Part shown: piece after piece, positions 46,333-57,190 of the stretch
Layout of the letters: every line of letters starts with the position of its first letter
How positions within the stretch are numbered: the stretch's first letter is position 1
Assembly: GCA_003116975.1 (NCBI GenBank)
Contig: BGKB01000037.1
Location: 62,001 to 126,000 of the forward strand
Reading direction: 5' to 3'
Origin: Aurantiochytrium sp. KH105
Taxonomy: Eukaryota; Sar; Bigyra; Thraustochytrida; Thraustochytriidae
Length of the DNA: 64,000 nt
Made by a program: the position numbers and the translations under genes
Notes under the pieces: model-generated
What the model saw: only the letters and a program-made list of their open reading frames with translations
The model's database searches: none
What the model was told of the DNA's origin: nothing

Positions 46333-48342
46333 ATGAACCAGGAGCTCTTTAGTCGGCTTATGCAAGTCTTGCAGCAAGGACCCTCGCAAGAGCTGCAGCA
46401 CGAACAACAACAACAACAGCAGCAGCAGCATCAGCAACTCGAGCTGCTTGAACAGAAAGTGAAGAAGTTCGCACCTGCTTCACCTGCGTCAAACACTGGG
46501 AGCAATGAGGAGGCCAAGCTGGAGCCACATGCTGGCCTCATCGAGCTGTTGAGAAAGTCATCTTCTTCGTCCGCCTCACCTGCAAAAGCCAAGGTTAAGG
46601 CAGAACGTGACAACAACACAAAAATCGAAAGTGAACCTTCGACTGCGACACACTCTCCAAACTTGAGCTCATCAAAAGAAGCTGCATTTTACATTAGCAA
46701 TTGCAACAACGGTAGAGCGCAGTACGAAGGCGTCAAACTTGAGACATTGGCGCAGCATCAGAAAGGAGAAACGTCATTGCGCAATGAAAAGGTAACTTCA
46801 GCTGCTCCACCCATCTCGAATTCCACGTCCTCAGACAGTCCTTTGAAGGCATTTGAGGAATGGATGAAACAGCGCCAAGCTCCTCAGCTGCAAACGAAGC
46901 AGTCAACCAAAGAACAAATGCCTTCACTCCGCACGAGTTTTAAAGAGAACAGGGAGTCTGTTTCAAGTTCGCAATCGCAATCACAAGCTAACACACAACA
47001 GGATGCAACGGCGATGGGGCAGACGGTAGTGCTTCCTGATTCGCTTTACGGAAAAGTCACACGCAGTGCAGAAGATCGGGGCCAAAAAATCTCGCAGCTG
47101 TCTCAAGAGCCACGCTTGCAACAAGTGCAACAACAACAGCAACAGCAGCCGCAAATGCATCCGCAGATGGTCGCGCAGGGCCTGTGGAATGCTCATCAGC
47201 AACAGTCCGCATCGCAGATGCAGGACCGCCAGCCCGGCCAAATGCAGGACTCGCAGCAGGTGTTTTTTGCTGCCCCAATGCCCGGGATGATGGCCTTGAA
47301 TGGACAGGCAACGCACGCCATCGGGAACTGGTTTCCTGGTGGCATCATGATGCATCCTGGCTTCCTATCGCAGCCCACAAAGTCCAACGCTGGCATCAAC
47401 GAAAGTAATGAAAGTCTGGCGCTTGGCATGTACCTAAGTCAAGTGCAGCAACAGCCGCAGCAACAGCAACAACAGCTGCAGTCAATGTCCTTGAACCAAG
47501 CTCAAAAGCAGCTCCTGCAAGCAAGTGCACACATGGCCCAGGGAAAATCCCTCTCTGACATGCCTCGTTTCATTCCTGCTCCTCAGCCGCCGCTGGAGCT
47601 TCTCAGTAACGAACGAGCCCCGAGCATGCACGTGCGACACAACACGCCGTTGCCTCCCCGATGGCTAAACGTCGAAGTGCTTGTTGCGTTTTCAGTTGAC
47701 TACAGCAAATCGACCCCGGACAGCTTTGTCTTTACTTCGGACATCATTGAGAAAGGCTTTCTTTTTCATTTTATGAAGCGCACAAAGTTCCATTCCCTGA
47801 CGCCCAAACAATACCGTGCCGCTGTACGCAAGCTTGTATCGGACTGCCGGCCAGGTTACAGCAACGAAGATCGCGAGAGCTTGCCTAAAGAGTTGCTTGC
47901 GCGGCTGCGGGATCACGTCGAGTTCGTCGGACGGTCTCACTGGGGCTTTAAACGTTTCGTTGTGATTGGTCCTGACTGCGCCAAGTTTCGCGTTGAGCAG
48001 CAAATCGTAGAGCGCAACGCAGCAAACTTTTCCCCTGTGGTGCGCTCTATGCTTGAGTCTAGTCGCGAACCGGATGCACAGACCTTCGGGGGCAGTTTTT
48101 TGAGCGCGCCAAGGGAAAAACAGCAATTTACTTCCTCGACTGCGCCCTTTGCGCAGACCGCCGCGCCCAATTTTTTGGGTCAGCAAAGAATGATCTCAAC
48201 CCCATCGGTTTCCTTGGAGCTCTCGGAAACGAAAAAGCGCAAGGATTTCTCTCGCAACGAGCACACGGAAAACGAGGGAGGAAATGAGAGGTTTGCTGCA
48301 CAGAAACTGAGGAAGATTGAATGCAGTCGGCCGACATCCTAA
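46333..48342 (+). CDS. Gln-rich protein with a compact C-terminal domain, regulator-like, unknown family
   Basis: 669 residues from the ATG at 46333, which gives MNQELFSRLMQVLQQ; the frame opens 28 codons earlier in Arg-rich leader. Residues 1-440 are dominated by glutamine runs encoded by mixed CAA/CAG (about residues 22-36, 260-280, 390-410) with Ser, Met and Pro, typical of activation domains or scaffold proteins of transcription and mRNA decay. Residues about 430-570 are different: PPRWLNVEVLVAFSVDYSK, VFTSDIIEKGFLFHFMKRTK, LTPKQYRAAVRKLVSDCRPGY, HWGFKRFVVIGPDCAKFRV. That block has a regular alternation of strands and helices and must be a folded domain, but I cannot name it. The tail is Lys/Glu-rich with a possible nuclear signal (TKKRKDF). 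A nuclear role is inference. Confidence 0.82.
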   Translation: MNQELFSRLMQVLQQGPSQELQHEQQQQQQQQHQQLELLEQKVKKFAPASPASNTGSNEEAKLEPHAGLIELLRKSSSSSASPAKAKVKAERDNNTKIESEPSTATHSPNLSSSKEAAFYISNCNNGRAQYEGVKLETLAQHQKGETSLRNEKVTSAAPPISNSTSSDSPLKAFEEWMKQRQAPQLQTKQSTKEQMPSLRTSFKENRESVSSSQSQSQANTQQDATAMGQTVVLPDSLYGKVTRSAEDRGQKISQLSQEPRLQQVQQQQQQQPQMHPQMVAQGLWNAHQQQSASQMQDRQPGQMQDSQQVFFAAPMPGMMALNGQATHAIGNWFPGGIMMHPGFLSQPTKSNAGINESNESLALGMYLSQVQQQPQQQQQQLQSMSLNQAQKQLLQASAHMAQGKSLSDMPRFIPAPQPPLELLSNERAPSMHVRHNTPLPPRWLNVEVLVAFSVDYSKSTPDSFVFTSDIIEKGFLFHFMKRTKFHSLTPKQYRAAVRKLVSDCRPGYSNEDRESLPKELLARLRDHVEFVGRSHWGFKRFVVIGPDCAKFRVEQQIVERNAANFSPVVRSMLESSREPDAQTFGGSFLSAPREKQQFTSSTAPFAQTAAPNFLGQQRMISTPSVSLELSETKKRKDFSRNEHTENEGGNERFAAQKLRKIECSRPTS

Positions 48343-48719
48343 TGTATGCCGTTTCTCTCAGGGCTTCTTTTGTTTATGTGTTATTCTGGGCCTATTTGCA
48401 GCAGCAAGATTCAGATGACGACGGCCCGTTCTTCGCTTAGCAGTTGACACCTCCACTACTAGAGCAGATTGCTGCAAATGTATAGAATGACAGACATTCT
48501 CTACTAGGTCAACTAGGTAGGGAATTAGTTACTTTGCAGATCTCTGCAAATGTATGAAAGTATATAAATTTGTGTGTGAGAAAGAAAATCAATGGACTTG
48601 TAGGGAAGTGCGCATGCTATGAAGCATGCTTGCACGCAAGCTGTATAACAATCATGATACGTGAGTTTTGACTTATGAATCTTGGGGTTCCATCCACGAT
48701 TCAAACTCATTTTTTAGAG
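48343..48719. other. Convergent intergenic region
   Basis: AT-rich 3' flanks of the Gln-rich (plus) and metalloprotease (minus) genes; TATA-like runs near 48555-48570. No gene seen. Confidence 0.6.
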
Positions 48720-50978
48720 TTATGCCGACGTCACAATGTCATAGTTGATGAGTAAAGGGGCGCACCACCCGGCTTCATACTCTGGAGGCGCGGCATGCGC
48801 ACGAAATCCCGAGTGTCCGGGTAATGGTGGATCTGCGGCGTAATAGAAACTATCGACTTGTTTCGAAGCAAAGGCGACGCGCGGGTAGGTTGAGGTGTCG
48901 GGAAGATGTTCTGGCGAGAGCGCGTCGTGAATAGTATCATAATAGCTTCCCAGCTGGCCTGCCACATCACTGAACAAGACGGCATCAGAGGCGTACAGGG
49001 CCTGGTCAATATCGAGACCGTTGCCATCGAGTCGTGCTATTGCGATAAATTGGCCCTTTTCAATGGAAAGCCCCGCATCAGGAAGATCCAGTTCCTTGTG
49101 AAACCATTGATGCTCGTGAGGAAGGACCAGAGGCCCAGACCTTTGCTTGACGCTGAAGTCGACCATCTCGCCGGCTGGTGCGGCCAGGGACTTTCTCCGA
49201 GGCTCGACAACATAGACCTCAACAATGGCCGCCTTGGTGTAGGGGTGCGCAGGCATCCAACGCACGCGCGCCACGCGGCCAGCCTTTGGGGCCGGTAGAA
49301 GGTTGAGGACGACAATATGCTGATGCAAAGAGCAGGGGGCCTTGCGAGTAAGCTCAAACTCTGCCGCAATATACGCTCGGCGGCTTTGGCGGAACACGTC
49401 TGCTAGCGGCTTGGAGGCGCTCCCCAGCTGCATCGTCGATCGCCCAACGGTGATGCCACCAGGCACGGTTCCTGAGGGCTTGATATCAACCTTTTGAATG
49501 GCCTCGCGCATGCGTGTCACTTGCTCAGCGGACAGAGAAGTCGCGCGACTTTGCTCCAATAGCGGAGCGTCCGGACAAACTCGTCTGCTCGCAATCCCAA
49601 CGTAACGTAGTTGGTGCATGAGATTCCCCTTTTCCCAAGTTTCCGAGAGAGCACACGAGTCTGACGGGTGATGTTCGCCAAAGTTGTGGCCCAGCTCGTG
49701 CGCAAGCATTCGAGCCGCCGTGTCGCCTCGCATGCGGACCTTCTCATGCACACGCCGCTGCACAGGGCGCGCCGCGCGCGTCTTAAGGGCGTTCTCAAAG
49801 CGGCGACAGGTAGCATTGCGCAAAAAGGCTCCAGTGTCCGGGTCGATGATGGGCTTGCGACGCTCGTAGCACGATCCTGTGCGCCCAAAAATTCTTCCTG
49901 CGAAACACTCGCCGTTCCGCATGTGAAAGTAAAAAACGGGGAAAATTGGCGATGAGTTGACCAGATTCCACGGCGGGACTCTCATCGGGTAGCCAACGAT
50001 CCACTCCAACATGTTGCGCTGAAAATTGTATTTGTCCGTGGAAGCCATGAGCGCCTTGAGGCCTTTGGGCAGCTTTGAAGCGCTCTCGAGGACCTGCAAG
50101 CCATATAGTTTCTTGTACCTCGCCGTCACCCAATGTGAGAATTGAACATCTGCGCGAGCAAGGGACACTTGCGGTTGCGTTGATCCAATGGTTGTCACTT
50201 CGGCAAGGTCTGGGCCTTCCACGTAGGCAAGGTAGTCGAGAGATCGTTTGTCGTCAAGCATGTGCGCATTTGCGAGCTCGGTGCGACTCACGCGAAGGAA
50301 AATGTTGTATCTCGCGTAGATGGCGATGACACGACTAAAAATATCTTCCCAATCTTGAAGAGACACTTCGTCATCGATTAGGCGAAACGCGTCGCGGAGT
50401 CTGATTACTGTCACGTCGTACACAAGCCTCGGCTCTTCCCTCCATTTTGGAAGGACGAGACTTTCGTCAAAGGGCAGAATTGCACCATCTGCATCTTCAA
50501 TATGAGGGCGGGAAAAGGGTCGCTGCGAGCGTCGTACGGAGGCCGCAGTGTCCTTTGTGCCGAGATAATCTCTCTTCCGCGCTTCCTGGTGCCAGCCTCT
50601 GTACCCCAGGCTAAAGTCGCTAATGTCAAACTGGACGTGCGATGTGTGCGATCTCTTTGCACCATCCTCCTCGTTGTATTCTGTATTATCAAATTCTCTA
50701 CTCCTCGAAGAGCTTTTGTCGACACTGAAGTCGGTGACATCGTCGCCATTATTGTCGTCGTTGTCGTCATCGATGTCTGGGTCATCCTCCTCGTTGTCGT
50801 CGTCGTCGCTGGCTCCTCCGCTGCTTGTCTTTGCCCAAGCTCCAGCTACCCTCACGCTCTGCGCATAAGAATCAAGGTTCATGAGCGCGGCTGAGAAAGC
50901 AAAGTATTCGAGGATGCCGACACCCAAAGCAGCCGCGCCGACGAGCGCGAGGCACTCGAAGAGCCGCAGACGCACCAT
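48720..50978 (-). CDS. Membrane-anchored zinc metalloprotease, metzincin-like
   Basis: 752 residues, single exon. An N-terminal hydrophobic segment (about 8-33, CLALVGAAALGVGILEYFAFSAAL) would act as a signal anchor, giving a type II membrane protein with the catalytic part in the lumen or outside. A strongly acidic Asp/Glu/Asn stretch follows (about 57-85). The catalytic signature HELGHNFGEHH lies near residue 427: HExxHxxGxxH, the extended zinc motif of metzincins, with the third His present and the Glu general base present. About 25 residues later GNLMHQ supplies a candidate Met-turn. Upstream, CFAGRIFGRTGSCYER and NATCRRF suggest disulfides. The C-terminal third is beta-rich (PSGTVPGGITVGRS...). 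It resembles ADAM/reprolysin- or pappalysin-type enzymes in the motif only; no prodomain Cys switch is recognised. Substrate unknown. Confidence 0.82.
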   Translation of the reverse strand: MVRLRLFECLALVGAAALGVGILEYFAFSAALMNLDSYAQSVRVAGAWAKTSSGGASDDDDNEEDDPDIDDDNDDNNGDDVTDFSVDKSSSRSREFDNTEYNEEDGAKRSHTSHVQFDISDFSLGYRGWHQEARKRDYLGTKDTAASVRRSQRPFSRPHIEDADGAILPFDESLVLPKWREEPRLVYDVTVIRLRDAFRLIDDEVSLQDWEDIFSRVIAIYARYNIFLRVSRTELANAHMLDDKRSLDYLAYVEGPDLAEVTTIGSTQPQVSLARADVQFSHWVTARYKKLYGLQVLESASKLPKGLKALMASTDKYNFQRNMLEWIVGYPMRVPPWNLVNSSPIFPVFYFHMRNGECFAGRIFGRTGSCYERRKPIIDPDTGAFLRNATCRRFENALKTRAARPVQRRVHEKVRMRGDTAARMLAHELGHNFGEHHPSDSCALSETWEKGNLMHQLRYVGIASRRVCPDAPLLEQSRATSLSAEQVTRMREAIQKVDIKPSGTVPGGITVGRSTMQLGSASKPLADVFRQSRRAYIAAEFELTRKAPCSLHQHIVVLNLLPAPKAGRVARVRWMPAHPYTKAAIVEVYVVEPRRKSLAAPAGEMVDFSVKQRSGPLVLPHEHQWFHKELDLPDAGLSIEKGQFIAIARLDGNGLDIDQALYASDAVLFSDVAGQLGSYYDTIHDALSPEHLPDTSTYPRVAFASKQVDSFYYAADPPLPGHSGFRAHAAPPEYEAGWCAPLLINYDIVTSA

Positions 50979-51210
50979 GGGTTGTGATCCGCCAGCAACG
51001 AAAGATCAAACAGACTGCCGTAACGCTCGCTCCACACTGCTTGCGAGCGGCGTGGCTTTCACTGCGTCAGTACTGGCGCACAGCCTCGGTGTCGTGCCTA
51101 CCGCGCCTTCTTGTGGCGCCCGCGTCGCTGGCCGGCGCCGCGCGCGGATTCTTTTGTGGGAAAGTCGATTGTGGTCCCAGACTCGCGTTGACATCAACAT
51201 GATTCGATGG

Positions 51211-51262
<52 letters not shown>

Positions 51263-51523
51263 TCGGGCCTTCAGGCGAAAGAACAAGAGGAACGCCGATT
51301 GAATGTCATGACTCGGAACAAGAAGAGACCAAAGCGAGGAAAAAGCACACACGAGTGAACGAGAATAATACAAGCATAATCTCGTTTGATGAAAGGCCGA
51401 ACAGGAAAGAGAAACGACTTGCTCATGACAATGGCAGAAAACGAAAAGCAATGTTTAGTTGTGTTAGTATGTTTTGTTTTGGAATGTCGACACAAAGGCA
51501 ATTCTTTCACGTCTGTAAAGAGG
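50979..51523. other. Intergenic region with (CTTT)n tract
   Basis: Promoter of the protease gene plus the 3' flank of the first fucosyltransferase-like gene. It contains a (CTTT)n array at 51212-51264. No gene seen. Confidence 0.6.
51212..51264. repeat. (CTTT)n microsatellite
   Basis: About 13 uninterrupted CTTT units in the spacer. Confidence 0.95.
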
Positions 51524-53203
51524 TTATTGCGGAGCGGGAAAGTCGAGCGTGGCTAGGTACCGATCGTGGATAGCCTGTAGGGCCCGGTCATCCCTCTTGC
51601 TCTTGGCATTCCATGCAACTTCTGGCGTCTCGCCAGACTTGAGATTCTGCGTGAGCGAGTGGAAGACCATGCGTCCACTCCAGCGGATCGTAAAGGTCTT
51701 GCCTTGCTCCCAGGGCCACGAAGACAACTTCATGTCTGGAACCGCAGACTGAAGATGGACGCGCTTTTGAACAATCGTCTTGGTGAACGTGGAAACCGAG
51801 GTACCCACAAAAGTCCGCGCGCGTGCGCAGACGAGCTGCTCAACAGTACCAAAGATGTCCCTGTAAACGTCCGAAGCAGGCAGGCGATTTTTAAAGTCGA
51901 GCATCGCCAAAGCAACCTCTTCGTCCTCGATGAGCCTTGTCTCTGGGATCACCTTTTTGAAGGCAGCAAAGGGTTTGAACCACTGGGTAAAGGTGTCCAC
52001 CTTGCCTTCCTCAAAGACAGTTCCATCCGTAGCAAGGTATATGGGGCGATCGCGGCTAAATCCATTGCTCAGAGCGAAGTCGACAAAACCAGCTCCGTCC
52101 GGTGCGGAGAGCTTGGCTTTCTTCCAGTAGTCGCCGAGACGTACATGGAAGGCGTCAAAGTCATTATTGAAAAACTTTTTGCTGATCAGCAGCGAGAGCT
52201 TCAGTAGGTATGGAGAGTAGCGCACGTGCTTGTGGTACCAGGGCTCGATAAAGCGCTTACCACCGCTGTACCAGCGGCCCTTGGCGAAGACGACGGGCGT
52301 AGTCGCCGCACTGGCCTTGGCTCGGGTGTTGGCCACAATACGCTGCGAGGCATCCTTCATCTTGCCAAACCACTTGAGATAGGTAACAACGTCAGTCGAG
52401 GTTTTCCCACCTCCAAGAACGTCCTTGTGAAAGTCTGCCAGCGTTCCGTTGAGGGCAATCATCTCGATTCCGAAGGACTTGCTCATAAAGTCGAGGTCCA
52501 TGAGCTGATCCATGGGAACTGTTGTTTCCACTGGCTGATTGTAGTAACCCATTCTGTTATATAGAGTTGGAGTTAGGGGAAAAGGAGAAGTAAGGTATCA
52601 TCGTGGGGTGGCAGACAATGGTTAGTATGAGGGATGCCAAACAAAAAACATGCGTGCCCATGAGGCAGACAGACTTGATCGAACTTACTCAAAATTTGAA
52701 TGTTTGCCTCCAGGCGGGACAATAAGCGTGTAGTTGTTTTCACGCGCGACAGAGATGGCCGCAAGGAAACAGAGAATCTGGTTGTTGAAGCCTCCGCTGG
52801 GGCTGTAGAGAAAATACTGCTTTGAGCCATCGAGCTTGACATCATTGTACGGGCTCGACAATGTGCGCGGGAGAATAGCCATCTTACGGGTGGCATCAAA
52901 CTCGGCGGGGCTGAATTCGTCAAAGACCTTTGCATTCGAACCCTCGTCTGGGGACTCATCATATTCGGATTCCTGCTCGAGCGCCTCGTCATTCATGTCT
53001 TTTGCGATGTCTTCAGCAGAGACTGAGGAGCTCGGAGAGGGCGCCAGAATAGAGCCTATTGCGACCTTTGTCACGCCGTACTGGCCAATGACTGTGTCCA
53101 TGTTGCCTTCGCCGCCATCAATCGTGAAGGCGATGAGCGCCACGATCATCACGCACAACAAGCTCATCGATCCAATCGCCTTGGTCGTCATCAGGCGATT
53201 CAT
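51524..53203 (-). CDS. O-fucosyltransferase-like type II membrane protein, tandem copy 1 (two exons)
   Basis: Exons 52689-53203 and 51524-52553 join in phase (donor GTAAGT, acceptor AACAG) to give 514 residues. The ATG at 53201-53203 precedes a signal anchor (MSLLCVMIVALIAFTI, about 13-28), so the catalytic part faces the Golgi or ER lumen. An acidic stem follows. The domain begins with QYFLYSPSGGFNNQ (the GG-x-x-NQ nucleotide-sugar loop of O-FucT-like enzymes) and continues with VARENNYTLIVPPGGKHSNFE, VPMDQLMDLDFM, VVFAKGRWYSGG, FDAFHVRLGDY (the HxRxGD motif), RPIYLATDG, VEQLVCARARTFVGTSVSTF. These are hallmarks of the GDP-fucose protein O-fucosyltransferase fold (GT65/GT68-like, PF10250). 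It would add fucose, or another sugar, to secreted proteins. Donor and acceptor cannot be read. The second copy lies directly upstream on the same strand. Confidence 0.86.
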
Positions 53204-54123
53204 CTTGTCCGAGCTGAGCTTTACCGAGATAACCTTCGCCTCGCCTTGCCGCGCTCTAACCTTCGCCTCGCCTTGCCGCGCTCGCGCGGATCCCTGTCTC
53301 AAGCTAGCGAGCGAGGGAGGGAGTCTCTCTCTGCCGCGCGTCAGTTGGTTCTCAGGTCACGGCGCCGCGGCGCGATCCGCCGCCCCTCGCCGCCGGCGTG
53401 AGCGAAGCGAGCCCTCGCTCGCTCGCTCGCTTGCTCGCGTTCTTTCTTTCTGGCGGCCGGCCGGCCGGCTCGGCGCGCGCAGAGACGAGACGGAGCGCTG
53501 CTCGGGCCCGCGGAAGCGCCGTCGCGGTTTGGCTTTGCTGCCGCGCCGAGTGACGAGGAGTCGAGATCGGGCTCTCACAAGAGACAGAGTCAGAGACAGA
53601 GTCAGAGACAGAGACAGAGATAAGAGAAGATAAGAGAAGAGAAGGCCCAGCGTTCTGACACAACGGGCCCATCGAGCCGATCGTCGTCGGTCACAAGGCA
53701 GGCGTCATGGTGCACGCGAGCATTTGCGCGTCGCATCACGCGAATCAAGGGGCCGGAGGGGAGCGGGACGGCGTCGCGAGGATGAGCGAGCCATCGGAGA
53801 GAAGAGCGATGGGAGAGAGAGAGAGAGAGACGGAGGTGATAGTGAGTGAGTTCATGCGGGCAAGAGGAATCTCGCATTTGGGCGCTTCGCGGAGGGAAAA
53901 TTGGACGGTGATAGGCCTAAGCGGCAGCGCCGATTCTCATTCAGTCTTGATGATCGATTCACCGATTTGGAGAGGATGCCAATGAGATTGGAAAATTTCG
54001 TTTCGTTTTACGCTTGTACTGACCAGGTTGCGTTCCTTCGGGGAAGGAAGGGCCACAGATAAATCCACCCCGCCCACCCACACCCCTTTCCCATCAGCCC
54101 ATTGTTTCACTCACTCACTCGCA
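53204..54123. other. Spacer between the fucosyltransferase-like paralogues
   Basis: GC-rich promoter near 53204-53560 with GCTC runs (about 53408-53432), GACAGA repeats (about 53580-53625), a GAGAGA tract (about 53813-53830) and one TAGGCCTA at 53912-53919. No gene seen. Confidence 0.55.
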
Positions 54124-55976
54124 TTAATCCGAGTCGTCGTCTTTGTTGTTCTTGCCGCCCTTCTTGCCCTTCTTGTTGTGGGCGCGTACGGCAATATTAC
54201 GATCCGGCTCCGTGTTCGGTGCCTTGGGGCCAAACTGAAGGTCCTCAATAGGCTTGGCGAGGTTCTGGGATCGACCCCGACCCGCAAGACGACCGCTCCA
54301 GCCAGAAAGGTAACTTGAGCCAACCTTCCAGGGCACCTTGTTCGCAGGATCAGCCATATCCGGAATCGTGGTCAGCATGTAGTGACGCATGTGACTGATC
54401 GTACGACTGAACGTCGACACCGACGTGCCCATAAAAGTGCGGCCTCGAGCCGCAATGAGCTGCTCCACCATGCCAAAGGTGTCCATGTAGATTTTGGTGG
54501 TGGGGAGGCGATGCTTGAAGTCAATGAGGGCCTCGGCGACCTCGGGAATCTCGGCAAGATCAACTTGCGAGACCACGCGCTTGAACGCCGACATGGGCTG
54601 AAAGTAAGGCGTAAGTTTGCCCATGTTGTCGCGCATCATGCCGTCCGTGGCGACGTATACAGGCCTATCCTGGCTCATACCTGACTCCAATGCAGTCTTG
54701 ATCATGTTTCCGCAGTTGGCGTTGCGCTTCAAGGCACGTTCCTCGTAATCTCCAAGACGGATGTGGAAGCTGTCAAAGTCTGTGCCCATGGCCTTCATAA
54801 CCATGTGAGATATTTTCAGGAAATACGGCGAGTGTCGTGTGTATGCATTGTACCACGTTGGGTAGTATTTACGCGAGTACCAGCGACCTTTGGCAAAGAT
54901 AATGGGCGTCTTGGCGTTTTGAATCTGCCTCCGGACGTTCTGGATCGTCTTGCCACTGGCCATCATCATTTTTCCTTGCCACTTGGGATAGGTTACTAGG
55001 GAGTTGGTCTTTTCGGTACCTCCGAGGGTTTCTTTCCAGAACTGGTACAGCGTGCCATTGATGGGGTTAATCTCGATACCAAAGGCGCGTTCCATGTACT
55101 CGATGTCAAGAATCTGGTCCATGGGAATGGTCGTCTCGACGGTTTGGTCCAGGTAGCCATTCTCAAAGTTGCTATGCCGGGCGGCAGGCGGAATCAGCAA
55201 CGTAAGTCCATAGTCGCGGCAAATACCGATGGCACTCAGCAAACACCTGCGCATATCAACACCCCCTCCACACACATACACACCAAAGAAAGAAGAAAAA
55301 GAAAGAAGAAAAGTCACGTCAGTCAAGTCATGTCATCGCATGTCATCGGCATACTTGCGGCCAGCCAGCACCAAAACGCCCAAGAGACAAGACCCAAAGC
55401 ATCTCATGGGGGTCCAAGATAAACTTCTCCAAACGAAGTTTACGCCGCCCCGACCCTTGTAGTCTTCCACCATTCTAGCGCCTTTCTAATGACTTGAGCG
55501 AAGACCCTGTCCGATTGGGCTACGAGCTACTAAACCTACATGCGCTGATTGCTCCAACCGCCGCTGGGAGAATACAAAAAGTACCGCTTGCTCATGTCTG
55601 TGACAAAGTAGTTGTAGGGCTTCTTCGTCGTGCGTGGCAAGCGGGAGATGTTCCGAGATCCCTCGTTAACTTCGTCCTCGCTCAGGATGTCGAAAACGGG
55701 GGCCGGGCCCCATTCGTCCTCGTCGTTGTAAATGTCGGATTCGGTCGTCCCAAAGTTGTACCCGGTTGCTTTGTTGAGCGCCATCGACGACAGTCGCACG
55801 CGTGAGACGCCGTATTGACCGATGAGCGTGTCGATGTTTCCGACGCCGCCATCGTCCATAAAAGCCACCACGCTACCGAAAAACACAACAACCACCACGA
55901 CGAGGCGCCAGTGCTTGCGCATCTCCGGGCTCAGCATGTTCGGCGGCGGGGCCAAGACATTTTCCACCGTCGCCAT
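54124..55976 (-). CDS. O-fucosyltransferase-like type II membrane protein, tandem copy 2 (two exons)
   Basis: Exons 55540-55976 and 54124-55246 join in phase (donor GTAGGT, acceptor GCGCAG) to give 519 residues from the ATG at 55974-55976. It parallels copy 1 throughout: signal anchor (LVVVVVVFFGSVVAF), the stem block GGVGNIDTLIGQYGVSRV matching EGNMDTVIGQYGVTKV of copy 1, RYFLYSPSGGWSNQ, LLIPPAARHSNFENG, IPMDQILDIEYM, IIFAKGRWYSRK, FDSFHIRLGDYEE, RPVYVATDG, VEQLIAARGRTFMGTSVSTF. The intron lies directly after the GG-x-x-NQ loop, about 25 codons upstream of the intron position in copy 1, so the two introns are not positional homologues. The C-terminal tail is Lys/Gly/Asp-rich (KKGKKGGKNNKDDD), unlike copy 1. 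Duplicate of a Golgi/ER glycosyltransferase; specificity unknown. Confidence 0.86.
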
Positions 55977-57190
55977 CGTTTCTCCGCGTGCGCGATCTGG
56001 TACTCCGCGAGGGCTGCAGCGCCCTCCTGCCTCTTCGGCTTCGCGCAGCCAGCGTCGGCCCACGAAGCGCTCGCGACCCTCGCGCGCCACCGGGGTCTTG
56101 CCGCCGGCTAACGATTTGGAGCCGACAGACCTCTGCGACGAGCAGAGGCTCTGTTGCCATGGTTGGTGAAAGACATAACGACGGGGCCTAGTACTTGCTT
56201 ATCAAAAACAATAGAACCCATGTTTTGCAATTTTTCTTTTTTCTTCTTCTTTCTTTCTTTCCCCCCCTTGTCTCCAATGGATTATTATTAGCAGTGCATG
56301 CAATGCAATGCGATGCAATGAAATTTTGTTCTCCTTTTTCCTTTTTCCTTCTTCTTCTTCTTCTTCTTCTTCTTCTCTTTGTGATGGGTCTTGAGTAGTT
56401 GATTGGTGGTTTCGTTCGGGCTGTTATGCGTTGCGCAGGAAGATGTCCCAGATTGATCTCTTGTACTAACCTGATTTGCGGTCTCCTCGAATGTGAGCTA
56501 CTAGTTTTCGGTTCCGAGATTCATTGGTTTCAGTTCGATGCTCCCGGACCAAATGCCACAGACTCCGACAAATCTACACCTTGGTGCTTAAAAAACGATT
56601 ATGCATTTGCTAGCCAGGTATAGGCTACAGACTCAGACCAGCTTTCACTCAGAGCCGTGCTGGAAAAGGTCCTTCTACTCCCAAAAAACGAGATGGGCTC
56701 TCTATAATCCGTCTTGATGCGAAAAGCAAATTGCAAGCAACAAATCATTGTCTTTACCCAAGCAGGGCGGGCTTCTTTTGGTTTCTTTTCCCCAATGCAC
56801 GTCGTCAAATCGCAAGAAGATTCAGTAAAAAGCGTAAAGAGCAACACCCTTACAACAAAAAAAAGACACATTCCCTTTTATCTTCTTGAGAAGATGTCAA
56901 TGATGCATGAAATGAATGCATACCTCGTCAGCCACCATCGTCGACATTCAAGTCGCTAGCGCCACTTCCGTATACGAAAGGTGGGCATTGATCGATGGCA
57001 TCTTCATGGCATCTCCAACCAAAGGCTATGAACAAACGCGACAGGACACCAATCCAATTTCCAAACCAAATCGTGACGGATCGCGAACGCGAGCGCGTGA
57101 GACTAGACCAACGAAGCGACGCCGTCGCTCGACTGTGAGACAGTGCGCGCCGTCGCGTGCCAGGGGTGCGAAGGAAAAGAGACAAAGAGG
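55977..57190. other. Divergent promoter region, no gene seen
   Basis: Between fucosyltransferase copy 2 (minus) and dihydroorotase (plus). It holds a TTTC/CTTC-rich stretch (56226-56270), a (CTT)n run (about 56349-56376), a GCAATGC repeat (about 56300-56320) and otherwise AT-balanced sequence. No domain in any frame. Confidence 0.55.
56349..56376. repeat. (CTT)n microsatellite
   Basis: About nine CTT units in the spacer. Confidence 0.9.
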
